A stretch of 46,047 nt of DNA. Source: Bryobacterales bacterium. GTDB lineage: Bacteria; Acidobacteriota; Terriglobia; Bryobacterales; Bryobacteraceae. The DNA is taken from assembly GCA_003135055.1 (NCBI GenBank), contig PLDF01000365.1, positions 2,463 to 48,509 of the forward strand. The letters run 5' to 3'. The stretch's first letter is position 1. Each line of letters opens with the position of its first letter. The notes beneath the pieces are model-generated. The model saw nothing but the letters and a program-made list of their open reading frames with translations. It was not told where the DNA came from and searched no databases. The position numbers were made by a program, and so were the translations under genes. Shown one piece after another: positions 9,708-18,220 of this stretch.

Positions 9708-10604
9708 TTGGGACCCAGTAAAAAGACGGCTGCCCCCGTGATCGCAGCAGTCGCGATGGCTGCCGTAGCCCTAGCCCAGCAGCAACCAATTCAAGCGCCG
9801 CCGGCCGGCGCCGGCGCACCGCAGGCCGGCCGGGGCCGCGGTGGCGGCCGTCCGGAGGCTTATCCGCAGCACCCGCCGGGCGACCCCGCCGCCATTGATC
9901 GCGGCAAGGCGACTTTCGGCGTGCAGTGCAGCTTTTGCCACGGCTCCGACGCGCGCGGCGGCGAGGGCGGTCCGAATCTGATCCGCGCGGAAATCGTCAT
10001 GCGCGATCAGAACGGCGAAACCATCGCTCCGGTGGTTCAGAACGGCCGCGTGGATCGCGGCATGCCGAAATTCGACTTGAGCGCCGCGCAGATTTCCGAT
10101 ATCGCCGCCTTTATCCATACCTTCCGCGTGGGAGGCTATGACATCTCGCGCGACCGGCCACCAACCATAGTAGTGGGCAACGCCACGGCCGGCGAAGCGT
10201 ACTTCAAGACCACCTGTTCCCGGTGCCATTCGGCTACCGGCGACCTGAAGGGTCTGGCTACGAAGATCGAAGATCCGCGCTCGCTGCAGCAAGCCTGGCT
10301 GATGCCCGGCGGCGGCGGTCGCGGCGGTCGCGGCGGCGGGGGCGGGGGAGCGCTCACCGTTCCCCCGGTCACGGTAACTGTCACTATGGCATCCGGCCAG
10401 AAGATTGAGGGCCGGCTGGAGCGCATCGACGATTTTCTGGTCACTCTGGTGGATTCCGACGGTTTGTCGCGCAGTATCCGCCGCGACGGCGACACGCCCA
10501 AAGTCGAGATACACGATCCGCTGGAGCCGCATAAGAAGCTGCTCGGGACTTATACCGACAAAGACATTCATAATCTGACCGCGTATCTGGTGACTCTGAA
10601 GTGA
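9708..10604 (+). CDS. Exported dihaem cytochrome c, partner of the PQQ dehydrogenase
   Basis: 298 residues from a TTG start preceded by GAGGTGGAG; an in-frame stop just upstream leaves little choice. The signal peptide (KK, then AVAMAAVALA) is followed by a Gly/Arg/Pro-rich stretch. There are two cytochrome c domains: CSFCH near residue 73 and CSRCH near residue 171. A second Gly-rich tract (10306-10350) and a C-terminal beta-rich segment follow. The last codon overlaps the next gene in GTGA (10601-10604), which implies translational coupling. The protein most likely takes electrons from the PQQ dehydrogenase encoded next and passes them to the respiratory chain; this pairing is inferred from context. 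Confidence 0.88.
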   Translation: MGPSKKTAAPVIAAVAMAAVALAQQQPIQAPPAGAGAPQAGRGRGGGRPEAYPQHPPGDPAAIDRGKATFGVQCSFCHGSDARGGEGGPNLIRAEIVMRDQNGETIAPVVQNGRVDRGMPKFDLSAAQISDIAAFIHTFRVGGYDISRDRPPTIVVGNATAGEAYFKTTCSRCHSATGDLKGLATKIEDPRSLQQAWLMPGGGGRGGRGGGGGGALTVPPVTVTVTMASGQKIEGRLERIDDFLVTLVDSDGLSRSIRRDGDTPKVEIHDPLEPHKKLLGTYTDKDIHNLTAYLVTLK

Positions 10605-12322
10605 CTCAAAAAACGCCCGTGACCCCAAAAACGCTGATTCTCGGCGCTTCTTTGTATCTGATTCCCGTCATGTTTTCCAGCATGGCCATGGCGCAAGGCC
10701 TCAGTTCCGCCGACTTACTCAAGCCCCTTGCGAACGATTGGCCCACTTACTCGGGCGATTACTCGGGCAAGCGGTACAGTAAGCTGACTCAGGTGAATCA
10801 ATCCAACGTCAAGAACCTGACGCTGGCCTGGACTGCCCGTATGACGGCGGGCGCGGGCAACGCCGGAGGCGGCGGCGGACGCGGCGGGGGCGGGGGAGCG
10901 CCAACCATTGTTGGCGGCGAGGGCACGGCCGATGCCGGCGCCGGCGGCGGCAACGCCAATATTCGCGCGTCCATTCTGGAGGTGAACGGGATTCTGTATC
11001 TCGACACGCCCGATAACGCCTGGGCCGTGGATGCGCGCGACGGCCGCACGCTATGGCATTACGTCTGGAAAACCAAGGGTGGCACGCACATCGGCAACCG
11101 CGGTCTTGGCATGTGGGGCAACTGGCTCTACATGGAGACTCCAGACGATTATCTGGTCTGTCTGGACGCTCGCACGGGCAAGGAGCGGTGGCACATCGAG
11201 ATCGCCAATTTCAGCCAGCAATATTTCTCGACCATGGCGCCCGTCGTGGTGGGCAACCACATCCTGATAGGCACGGGCGACGATCTGGACGAGCCGGGCT
11301 ACCTGCAATCGGTCGATCCCGAAACCGGTGCGGTGCAGTGGAAGTGGTACTCGGTACCGATGAAAAAGGGCGATCCGGGCCTTGAAACCTGGTCGAACCT
11401 CGACGCGGCCCAGCATGGCGGCGGCAACGTGTGGATACCCGGCTCCTACGACCCGGAGACGCACCTTTACATCACCGGAACCGGTAACCCCACTCCCGCT
11501 TACACCGGCCAGAGCCGCGGCGAGGGCGTCAATCTGTACACCTGCGCGATGGTGGCCGTTAACGTCGATACCGGCAAGATGGCTTGGTATTATCAGACCT
11601 CGCCGCACGACACGCACGATTGGGATTCGGCGCAGACGCCGGTGATGGTGGATGCCGATTTCAACGGCAAGCCTCGCAAGCTGCTGGTCACCGCCAGCCG
11701 CAACGGCTACTTTTTCACCTTGGACCGCGTCACGGGCGAGCACTTAGTAACTGGTAAGTTCTCGGACACCGTGAACTGGGCGAAAGGTCTGAACGCCAAC
11801 GGCCAGCCGGTGCGCGATCCAGCCAAAGACTACGACATCGGCGGCGCTTTGGTTTCGCCCAATAACGGCGGCGCGACTAACTGGCCTCCACCCGCCTTCT
11901 CTCCGGACACCGGTCTCTTCTATGTGCCCAGCAGTGACAATTACGCGATGTACTATCTGACCGAGACCGATCCGCGCGGAGCCATGGGGCTGGGCGGCAA
12001 GGATGAAGTGGGCGTCGCCACACTGGGCAGTTATCTGACCGCCATCGATTATAAGACCGGCAAGGTTGCCTGGCAGCACAAGTATCCGGCAGGTGGCGCC
12101 GGAGGAGGCGGCGGCAACGGTCTTCTGACTACGGCGGGCAAGTTGCTGTTCGGCGGCGATCATGGCGGCAGCCTGGTGGCTTACGATCCGGCCGACGGGA
12201 AGATCCTGTGGCACTCCCGCGTTGGTCAGGTTTCGAACGCTCCGGAGACCTACATGCTCGATGGCCACCAATACATTCTGGTGGCCGCCGAAGGCTCGCT
12301 TTTCGCCTTCACGCTCTATTGA
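10601..12322 (+). CDS. PQQ-dependent (quinoprotein) dehydrogenase, periplasmic
   Basis: 573 residues; GTG start overlapping the stop of the cytochrome gene. After a signal peptide ending near residue 33 (SMAMAQG) comes the family opening WPTYSGDYSGKRYSKLTQVN. Multiple propeller-blade W-motifs follow (for example RTLWHYVWK, KERWHIEIA, GAVQWKWYS, KMAWYYQTSPHDTHDWD, KVAWQHKY, KILWHSRVG). The length and the HDTHDWD segment fit alcohol/sugar quinoproteins that oxidise substrates in the periplasm with PQQ and Ca or a lanthanide. No fused cytochrome domain is present, so the separate cytochrome upstream is the likely acceptor. Gly/Arg-rich inserts occur at about residues 86-105 and near 500. The substrate (alcohol, aldose or polyol) is not determinable by eye. 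Confidence 0.92.
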   Translation: MTQKTPVTPKTLILGASLYLIPVMFSSMAMAQGLSSADLLKPLANDWPTYSGDYSGKRYSKLTQVNQSNVKNLTLAWTARMTAGAGNAGGGGGRGGGGGAPTIVGGEGTADAGAGGGNANIRASILEVNGILYLDTPDNAWAVDARDGRTLWHYVWKTKGGTHIGNRGLGMWGNWLYMETPDDYLVCLDARTGKERWHIEIANFSQQYFSTMAPVVVGNHILIGTGDDLDEPGYLQSVDPETGAVQWKWYSVPMKKGDPGLETWSNLDAAQHGGGNVWIPGSYDPETHLYITGTGNPTPAYTGQSRGEGVNLYTCAMVAVNVDTGKMAWYYQTSPHDTHDWDSAQTPVMVDADFNGKPRKLLVTASRNGYFFTLDRVTGEHLVTGKFSDTVNWAKGLNANGQPVRDPAKDYDIGGALVSPNNGGATNWPPPAFSPDTGLFYVPSSDNYAMYYLTETDPRGAMGLGGKDEVGVATLGSYLTAIDYKTGKVAWQHKYPAGGAGGGGGNGLLTTAGKLLFGGDHGGSLVAYDPADGKILWHSRVGQVSNAPETYMLDGHQYILVAAEGSLFAFTLY

Positions 12323-12436
12323 GGCGGCGAAGGGTCTACCATTGATACATGAGCGCTTTGCGCGGGCCGTGTCTCTTCGGTTGGCAAGCGAAAGCGCGTG
12401 CCCCACAAAAATGCAAACCTACGCGCGCCAACGTGG

Positions 12437-12456
12437 GACAGACGCTTTCGTCTGTC
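12437..12456. repeat. Perfect 8-bp-stem hairpin GACAGACG-CTTT-CGTCTGTC
   Basis: A perfect inverted repeat with a 4-nt loop lies between the dehydrogenase and the cytochrome peroxidase. It looks like the dispersed palindromes seen elsewhere in the window, and argues against a coding start for the next gene upstream of it. Confidence 0.55.
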
Positions 12457-12480
12457 AACCCGGTCGCGGCTCAGTTCGGT

Positions 12481-13620
12481 TTGCAGATAGTCACGGAGCC
12501 GCGCGCGTCAGCGAGCGGTCATTTTAACCGGCCTTTCCCGAGAGCGTTTAACCACCTGCATATCTGCGTGATCGCGGCTGGATTGCTGCAGGTTGGTTGC
12601 GGCATCTCCGGCGCGCCCGGCAAACAACAGGCCGGCTCCATGCCGGTTGGAGCGCCGATTCAAATCAACGGTCCACTGGGCTTGCCTGCGGCGCCCATGC
12701 CGCCCGATAATCCGGCAACCGCCGAAACTGTCGCTCTGGGCCGCAGGCTTTTCTACGATACGCGGCTTTCCGCCGACGGCTCCATCTCCTGCGCTTCGTG
12801 TCACGATCCCGGTCGCGGCTTCACCGACGGCCAGCGAGTCGCCAAAGGCATTCGCGGCCAGACAGGGTCGCGTAGCGCGCCGTCGCTCTTGAATGCGGCT
12901 TATTACCCGGTGGAATTCTGGGACGGCCGCGCCGCCAGCCTCGAAGACCAGGCCGGCGGTCCCATGGCCAATCCTATCGAGATGGGCCAGCCGCACGATG
13001 TATCCATCCGCAAGCTCGAAGCCGATCCGTCCTACGGCCCGCTGTTCGAGAAAGCGTTCGGCCGCGGCCCCATCACCATGGACAAGATCGCGAAGTGCCT
13101 CGCCAGCTTTGAGCGCACCCTGGTGAGCGGCGATTCGCCGTTCGACCGCTACGAATATGGCCACGACCCGAAGGCGATGAGCGCGGCCGCGATTCGAGGC
13201 CTCGCCGCCTTCCGCGATCCGGCGCGCGGCAACTGCGTCGCGTGCCACCTCATCGGAAAGGATTACGCCCTGCTTACCGACGGCAAATTCCACAATATCG
13301 GCGTCGGCGTGGATCCGACGGGCGAGCTGACCGACCTTGGCCGTTATGTGCAGACCAAAGTCGACGCGGACCGCGCCGCATTCAAGACGCCCACTCTGCG
13401 CAATGTCGCTCTGACCGCGCCCTACATGCACGATGGCAGCGAAAAGACGTTGAAGGAGGTTGTGGACTACTACGCCGGCGGCGCCAATTCCAACCCGCAG
13501 CTTGACCCTGCCATCCAACGCATCAATTTGAGCGCGCAAGATCGCGCCGACCTGATCGCTTTCCTGGAGGCTCTCACCGGCGGCGTCCCGCCCGATTCGG
13601 GTCCTCCCAAAACGGAATGA
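12481..13620 (+). CDS. Dihaem cytochrome c peroxidase / MauG-family protein
   Basis: 379 residues from a TTG at 12481. The frame opens at ATG 12349, but that stretch reads like non-coding DNA and spans a palindrome, so a start at 12481 (or GTG 12568) is more likely. The hydrophobic segment CVIAAGLLQVGC ends in a lipobox-like Cys. Two haem motifs are visible: CASCH near residue 104 and CVACH near residue 252. Between them are the family signatures TRLSADGSISC, RSAPSLLNAAY, FWDGRA and GGPMANPIEMG; FKTPTLRNVALTAPYMHDG lies C-terminal. The family reduces hydrogen peroxide or carries out MauG-like oxidations in the periplasm. It may handle oxidants arising from the neighbouring PQQ oxidation, but a separate function is equally possible. 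Confidence 0.9.
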   Translation: MQIVTEPRASASGHFNRPFPRAFNHLHICVIAAGLLQVGCGISGAPGKQQAGSMPVGAPIQINGPLGLPAAPMPPDNPATAETVALGRRLFYDTRLSADGSISCASCHDPGRGFTDGQRVAKGIRGQTGSRSAPSLLNAAYYPVEFWDGRAASLEDQAGGPMANPIEMGQPHDVSIRKLEADPSYGPLFEKAFGRGPITMDKIAKCLASFERTLVSGDSPFDRYEYGHDPKAMSAAAIRGLAAFRDPARGNCVACHLIGKDYALLTDGKFHNIGVGVDPTGELTDLGRYVQTKVDADRAAFKTPTLRNVALTAPYMHDGSEKTLKEVVDYYAGGANSNPQLDPAIQRINLSAQDRADLIAFLEALTGGVPPDSGPPKTE

Positions 13621-14145
13621 GAATCATGGACCTCCGCGCCGCGCCGCTTTCACGTGGGACTGTTATTCCTGGCTGCCTGCTTCCGCGGCCCCGAGCTGAG
13701 GAAACGGGCTCCCGATCCGATTTGCCACGCCGAAGTCGCGCCTCGGCACGCTCTGGGAGCGATTGACTAAATTTGACATAATATTCGTTATCGGCAGTGA
13801 ACTGAAGTGGAACCCCAGCAGGCCTCCCGCCAGTTGAAGGCTCGGCCGACGATATGCAAGCGGGGTTGACCCGCGCAACGACCGCCAGAAGATACGCGTC
13901 CGTCTGCCGCGCGCTCGCCGCGAGAGGCTGCTGGCCAGATGGCAGTACGACTCCCCGAATATCGCGTGCAGTGTCCGGTAGACGCCTGGTCCGCGAAATT
14001 GGCCTGGATCCGGCCGCCTGAGCTTGCATGAGTGGAACGAGAACGGAATTCTCATTGCAACGCGTCTTTCATGCTAATCCAGCCTGGCCCGCGGCGGTTT
14101 TATGGCACGGCTAAAGTCGCCGCCAAAACTGCCGATAACGCTTTC
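13621..14145. other. Intergenic region without a supported gene
   Basis: About 525 bp. I see only frames with implausible composition. A short AT-rich stretch (13761-13792) with TTGACT and TTGACA hexamers is the only promoter-like spot, and no good -10 follows at 16-18 nt. Confidence 0.45.
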
Positions 14146-14760
14146 ATGGGATCTATAAATCTCTCCAGCCCCCTTCTACAGTCGGTTCTCAGCGCAGCTA
14201 TGCAGAGTGTCGGCTTGACCAGCAACACAACCCCAACCAGCACAAGCAGCCTCAGTGCGTCTTCGGCCACGGGACAGCCGGATAATAGCCAGCTTTCCCC
14301 GTTCGCCCAATTGATGAACACGCTCCAGCAGCTTCAGCAGTCGAACCCGGCCAAGTTCGCACAGGTTACGCAGCAAATCGCCACAAACCTGCAAAGCGCC
14401 GCCCAAACCGCCACGTCGAGCGGCAATACGGCCGCCGCGAACCAACTGAACCAGCTTGCGACGGACTTCAGCAATGCCTCAACGAGCGGCCAGCTCCCCA
14501 ACGTGGCGGATCTGGCGAAAGCCATGGGCGGCGGCCATCATCACCACCACGCCTCCTCAACCAGCGGTTCCAGCTCCACCGCCGGCAGCGCTTCGACCGC
14601 CGCTACTTCCAGCAGCGGCAGTTCCAGCAGCAGCGCCAGCCAGGCGCTGAGCGAGCTTTTTTCGACGTACCAGTCGAGTAGCGCGCAGAGCGCTTCGACG
14701 GATCCGATGTCGATCATCATGAGCACGCTCTCGAACGCCGGAGTTGCCAGCGGCCGCTAG
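14146..14760 (+). CDS. Ser/Thr/Gln-rich protein with a poly-His tract, unknown function
   Basis: 204 residues from the ATG at 14146 (the frame is open from GTG 14032, but the extra 38 residues look unrelated). The sequence is low in charge and very rich in Ser, Ala, Thr and Gln. A helical middle part (FAQLMNTLQQLQQ to LATDFSNA, about residues 50-110) is followed by GGGHHHHHASS near residue 130 and then a Ser-rich linker. The C-terminal helix is SQALSELFSTYQ. No signal peptide or known domain is evident. Proteins of this general look, with a His run, occur in Acidobacteriota, but I cannot name the family. It could be metal-binding through the His tract; that is speculation. The biased composition in all codons suggests a real gene. 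Confidence 0.6.
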   Translation: MGSINLSSPLLQSVLSAAMQSVGLTSNTTPTSTSSLSASSATGQPDNSQLSPFAQLMNTLQQLQQSNPAKFAQVTQQIATNLQSAAQTATSSGNTAAANQLNQLATDFSNASTSGQLPNVADLAKAMGGGHHHHHASSTSGSSSTAGSASTAATSSSGSSSSSASQALSELFSTYQSSSAQSASTDPMSIIMSTLSNAGVASGR

Positions 14761-14801
14761 CTGAGGGGGGCAGCCAATCCGTGCTCGCGCAAAACGCTGC
14801 G

Positions 14802-15569
14802 CTACCGCCCCATCCAGCCGCCGTCCACAGTGAGTACGGTTCCGCTGACGTAGTCCGACGCGGACGAAGCCAGATAGACCACCGCGCCGGCGAGATCTTC
14901 GGTGCTGCCCCACCGTCCCGCGGGAATGCGAGACAGAATGGCCGGGTTGCGCACCGGGTCGTCGCGCAGGGCGGCAGTGACATCGGTTGCGATGTACCCC
15001 GGCGCAATCGCATTCACCTGCACGTTGCCGCCGGCCCATTCGTTCGCCAGGGCTTTGGTCAACTGCGCAACGCCGCCTTTCGCGGCTGCGTAAGCCGGTA
15101 CCGTGATGCCGCCCTGAAAGCTGAGCAGCGAGGCGGTGAAAATAATCTTGCCGGATCCACGGTGCAGCATGTCGCGGCCAAATTCGCGCGCCAGAATCCA
15201 CTGCGCGTTGAGATCGATCTCGATGGTCCGGTCCCAATACTCGTCGGGGAAATCGGCGGCGGCCGTGCGCAGAATCGTGCCGGCGTTGTTGACCAGGATA
15301 TCGATGGGCGCGCATTCCCATTTCACCTTTTCGATGAGGGCGTAGACGGCGGCGCGGTCGCCGAGGTCGCAGGCGTAGCCGCGGAACTTGCGCCCCAGCG
15401 AGCCGATCTTCCCGGCCACCTCGCTTCCCTCGGGTTCAAGCGTGGCGCTGGCGCCTACGATATCGGCGCCGGCTTCGGCGAGCGCGGCCGCCATTGCCAG
15501 GCCGATGCCGCGGCGCGCGCCGGTCACGAGCGCAGTCTTACCGTTAAGCCGAAATCGGTCGAGGATCAT
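14802..15569 (-). CDS. kduD: SDR-family dehydrogenase, KduD-like (2-deoxy-D-gluconate 3-dehydrogenase type)
   Basis: 255 residues from the ATG at 15569; a longer frame to 15611 would overlap the regulator gene. The classical SDR motifs are present: TGARRGIG (NAD(P) binding, about residues 15-22), DLGDRAAV, NNAG near 94, a catalytic Ser in TASLLSFQGG and YAAAKGG with Tyr/Lys near 159-163. The run IPAGRWGSTEDLAGAVVYLASSASDYVSG and the end VDGGWMGR match KduD/gluconate 5-dehydrogenase relatives closely. KduD reduces or oxidises 2,5-diketo-3-deoxygluconate in pectin/uronate breakdown. The adjacent IclR regulator, the family of KdgR, supports that role. A related hexonate specificity cannot be excluded. 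Confidence 0.85.
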   Translation of the reverse strand: MILDRFRLNGKTALVTGARRGIGLAMAAALAEAGADIVGASATLEPEGSEVAGKIGSLGRKFRGYACDLGDRAAVYALIEKVKWECAPIDILVNNAGTILRTAAADFPDEYWDRTIEIDLNAQWILAREFGRDMLHRGSGKIIFTASLLSFQGGITVPAYAAAKGGVAQLTKALANEWAGGNVQVNAIAPGYIATDVTAALRDDPVRNPAILSRIPAGRWGSTEDLAGAVVYLASSASDYVSGTVLTVDGGWMGR

Positions 15570-15574
15570 CCGGT

Positions 15575-16363
15575 TTAGCCTGCGCGGACGGCTTCGGCAA
15601 TCTGCGCGCACACCGATTTCAGCTCGGGCGCCAGCGAACGCGTGCGGTTCATATCCATGCGAAAAAGCGGGCTCGAAATACTCACCGCACCCAGGACGCG
15701 GCCGTCCGGACTATGGACAGGCGCGCCGATGCAGCGGCCGTCCATCTCATTCTCTTCGTTGTCGATGGCATAGCCCTGCTTGCGCACGCGATCGATTTCG
15801 GCCATCAGCTCGGCCTTGGCGACCAGCGTGTTCGGCGTGAGCCTCGGCATGCCCTTGACGCGGAGCATGCGGAGCAGATCTCTGTCCGGCAGCCCTGCCA
15901 GGAAGCATTTTCCAAGCGCGGTGGAATGCAGGTAGCGGCGGTTACCGATTTTCGACGACATGCGCACGCCCAACGGGCTTTCCACGGTGTTGATCACCAC
16001 TACCTCGCCGGCGTTGAGTATGCCGAGGTTGACCGTTTCCTTGTGAGCGTCCACGAGCCTCTGCAGGAACGGCTGTGCGGCGCGGCTGAGGATCTGTTCC
16101 ATGGAATCCTGGCGTTGCACATCGAACATCTTCCTGGCGAGCCGGTAGCCGCCGTCCTGACCGCGGTCCAGGTAGCCGCGCTTCTCGAGCGTGCTGACGA
16201 TGCGGTAAACGGTAGCCTTGGGAAGCTCGACGGCGCGAGTGAGATCGGCCAGCGTGTAGCCGGATTCGCGCAATTTGACGATTTCAAGAACGTCCAGCGT
16301 CTTGTGGAGCACGCGGACGCCCGCGGGTTTCCGTTCGACGGCTGCTTTGACGGCTGTTTTCAT
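15575..16363 (-). CDS. IclR-family transcriptional regulator (KdgR-like)
   Basis: 262 residues. The N-terminal winged helix-turn-helix (about residues 15-80: VLHKTLDVLEIVKL, YTLADLTRAVELPKATVYRIVSTLEKRGYL) is followed by the IclR effector domain. That domain carries typical segments such as VNLGILNAGEVVVINTVES, HSTALGKCFLAG and a closing APVHSPDGRVLGAVSISSP. The gene ends only 5 nt before the KduD-like start, so the two are almost surely cotranscribed. Family members sense small acids; with KduD as partner a 3-deoxy-hexulosonate (KDG) effector is the natural guess. Whether it represses or activates is not visible. Confidence 0.9.
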   Translation of the reverse strand: MKTAVKAAVERKPAGVRVLHKTLDVLEIVKLRESGYTLADLTRAVELPKATVYRIVSTLEKRGYLDRGQDGGYRLARKMFDVQRQDSMEQILSRAAQPFLQRLVDAHKETVNLGILNAGEVVVINTVESPLGVRMSSKIGNRRYLHSTALGKCFLAGLPDRDLLRMLRVKGMPRLTPNTLVAKAELMAEIDRVRKQGYAIDNEENEMDGRCIGAPVHSPDGRVLGAVSISSPLFRMDMNRTRSLAPELKSVCAQIAEAVRAG

Positions 16364-16366
16364 GTT

Positions 16367-16382
16367 GTTTCACATTGTAAAC
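16367..16382 (-). promoter_or_regulatory. Weak inverted repeat just upstream of the IclR start, possible operator
   Basis: GTTTcacattgtAAAC has matching 4-bp ends and an AT-rich centre, and lies 3 nt from the start codon of the regulator gene. IclR proteins often bind GTTTC/GAAAC-type sites near their own promoters. The symmetry is limited, so this is only a candidate. Confidence 0.25.
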
Positions 16383-16424
16383 CACTCCGGGAAGGCAAGG
16401 GCGCAGCCCCTGGCTATCCCCCTT

Positions 16425-16692
16425 GGCTATCCTTAGTCAGCAGCCGTCCTGATATCGGTTTGCGTCTTGTCCCGTGGCCACCCGCGGCCTAATCTTGGGA
16501 CTGTTGCATAATTTCACGCTCACGGACATCGCGGCCAGCATCGCGGCGGTGTGTTTATTTCCGCTGTTCGTTCTGGTTCCCGGCTATGCCGTGGCGTGGC
16601 TGCTCGATCTCTTTGGGTTCCGCCGCAGGACCTGGCTGTTCCGCGCGACGTTGAGCGTTCCTCTCTCCATCGCTATCGCTCCGATTCTGAGC
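16425..16692. repeat. 268-bp direct repeat, copy 1
   Basis: Aligns without gaps to 18221-18488, with about 16 mismatches by hand count (~94% identity). It covers the 5' flank and first ~70 codons of the large membrane-protein gene whose complete copy starts at 18270. Confidence 0.9.
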
Positions 16693-16815
16693 AGTCAGGC
16701 GATGCGTACGTTCAAGGCGGCTACAGGGCCAGATCGCTTGCAGGCCGCGCGTGCCTTGGGCGCCGCCAGAGATACCGATTTGGCCGCCTTCGAACAACAG
16801 GCGCTGGTCGACTGA
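16474..16815 (+). pseudogene. Truncated 5' copy of the large polytopic membrane-protein gene
   Basis: The first ~73 residues (from GTG 16474; LGLLHNFTLTDIAASIAAVC, PGYAVAWLLDLF) are nearly identical to the N-terminus of the 734-residue protein at 18270. From 16693 the frame switches to an unrelated hydrophilic tail of about 40 residues ending in FEQQALVD. So a gene start has been duplicated or left behind and fused to foreign sequence. The 113-residue product would have only two membrane segments and is unlikely to work as the full protein does. The following glycosyltransferase gene starts 2 nt after its stop. Confidence 0.8.
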
Positions 16816-16816
16816 T

Positions 16817-17890
16817 ATGCTTACCACCGTTTGGCGGCGTTCTTCCACCACCTGGGCTTTATGCCTAGGCGGATTGTTTTTTGTGTGTTTTCTCGGTTTT
16901 GGGTTAATCACCCGTTTCTTCACCACTACTTTCGTAGGCAACGAAACGGATTTCTTTGCCTTTTACGCGGGCGCGCGTCTCGCCGGCACCCCCAACCTCT
17001 ATAGCCAACATGCTATCTGGGCCGCACAAACTGCGGCGACCGGCCATTATAGCCCTGGCCTGCTTTTTATCCGCCTACCCTGTTTTGCCTTGTTCTTATG
17101 GCCCCTAGCCCAACTGCCCTATGAAGCCGCGCGCTACCTTTGGGCTGCGCTGCAATGTGGTTTGATCGCCGCCGCCGTGTGGCTCTGGCCAGGTTCCCGG
17201 AAAATTGCCGCGATCGTGACCTGTTGGTCGTTCCCAATCCTAACCTGTCTCGCGTTCGGTACCGACACTGCCATGATTTTCTTTTGGCTAGCTTGCTGGC
17301 GCCGTTTAGAGAGTAAAGGCTACCCAATATGGGCCGGACTAGCCTTAGCCCTTTGCATCGCGAAGTTTCACTTTTTCCTGCTCCTGCCTTGGCTGCTTAT
17401 CCGGCACCGCCGGTGGCTAATATTGCAGGGACTATCGCTTGGGTTGATTATCCTAGGTTTGTTGAGCAGTTTAACCGCCGGTTGGGCTTGGCCGTTAGCC
17501 TACCTGCACGTCCTGACCTCGCCCGCGATCACCAACCAAAGTCGTTTGGTTATGCCGAACATCCACGGTTTCGCCCAACCTGGTTGGGAATTCCCTTTGG
17601 TGCTGCTAACCTTGATTTTAACCATATGGGCCGTCCATAAATGTACGTATACCGACGGCTTTATCGTGGTTTCATTAGGGTCCTTTTTGTGCAGCTATCA
17701 CGCCTACGTCCATGATGGCGTAATCCTTTTGCCAGTATTAATCTTGATTTTGGAAAAAATAAGCTACACTGCCGGCGTCCCTTTGTACAACACATCACGC
17801 CGTAGTCGTTTCGTTTTTGAAATGGCCGTATGTTTAGCCGTGCTGCTAGTCACCCCGTTTCCGTGGGTGGCTTTAATGCTGCGCCACTAA
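16817..17890 (+). CDS. GT87-like (DUF2029) polytopic glycosyltransferase
   Basis: 357 residues from the ATG at 16817; an earlier ATG at 16751 overlaps the preceding fragment. The protein is strongly hydrophobic with about nine membrane spans. It resembles the GT87 family of polyprenyl-phosphate-mannose-dependent transferases: a first periplasmic loop with ETDFFAFYAGARLAG (the acidic pair is a likely catalytic site), RLPCFALFLWPLAQLPYEAARY, CWSFPILTCLAFGTDTAM, CIAKFHFFLLLPWLLIRHRRW and SYHAYVHDGVILLP. A paralog with the same blocks is encoded at 22821-23873 on the other strand. Codon choice is richer in A/T-ending codons (TTA, TTG, TTT) than the surrounding genes, hinting at separate ancestry. 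The likely role is adding a sugar to a lipid-linked glycan on the outer face of the inner membrane. Confidence 0.8.
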   Translation: MLTTVWRRSSTTWALCLGGLFFVCFLGFGLITRFFTTTFVGNETDFFAFYAGARLAGTPNLYSQHAIWAAQTAATGHYSPGLLFIRLPCFALFLWPLAQLPYEAARYLWAALQCGLIAAAVWLWPGSRKIAAIVTCWSFPILTCLAFGTDTAMIFFWLACWRRLESKGYPIWAGLALALCIAKFHFFLLLPWLLIRHRRWLILQGLSLGLIILGLLSSLTAGWAWPLAYLHVLTSPAITNQSRLVMPNIHGFAQPGWEFPLVLLTLILTIWAVHKCTYTDGFIVVSLGSFLCSYHAYVHDGVILLPVLILILEKISYTAGVPLYNTSRRSRFVFEMAVCLAVLLVTPFPWVALMLRH

Positions 17891-18220
17891 ACGTGCCAGA
17901 TCGCTTCAGGCGCGATCGGGCGACGGATTTGCAACCGGCTTCAACTACACACACCAGCCAACGCAAGCCACGAAGCTTCCATAGCGCACGAGGCAGGGTG
18001 GAGCGCCGAAACCAGACTGTGGTGCAGTTCGCCTCAAGCATCTTCCCGCTGTAACGCCGCTCGGGCCGCGTCAAGCTGGCAAAACGCCGCTGGCGCTCGT
18101 CATCGCGGCCGATTCGAAATAACGTCGATCCGGAATTGCCGCTGGATCGGGGAAAGCTCGCCAGCGCGGTGTTCTACCTCTCCGGGCATGAAAGATAAGT
18201 TGGTCGGGTGCGCAGCCTCT
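17891..18220. other. Intergenic gap between glycosyltransferase and repeat copy 2
   Basis: 330 bp with no convincing gene. One frame near 18120-18195 ends in ELPLDRGKLASAVFYLSGHE before a stop, and might be the tail of a lost gene. Confidence 0.4.

Noticed and set aside
12349..12480. N-terminal extension of the cytochrome peroxidase
   Set aside because: It contains a perfect palindrome and reads like intergenic sequence; a signal sequence appears only further downstream.
14530..14640. Possible CRISPR or tandem repeat in the Ser-rich gene
   Set aside because: The repeats are codon-level (AGC/TCC runs) inside a reading frame, with no spacers.
14557..15321. Minus-strand 254-codon frame overlapping the SDR gene
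   Set aside because: It is the out-of-frame shadow of the KduD-like gene and the Ser-rich gene.
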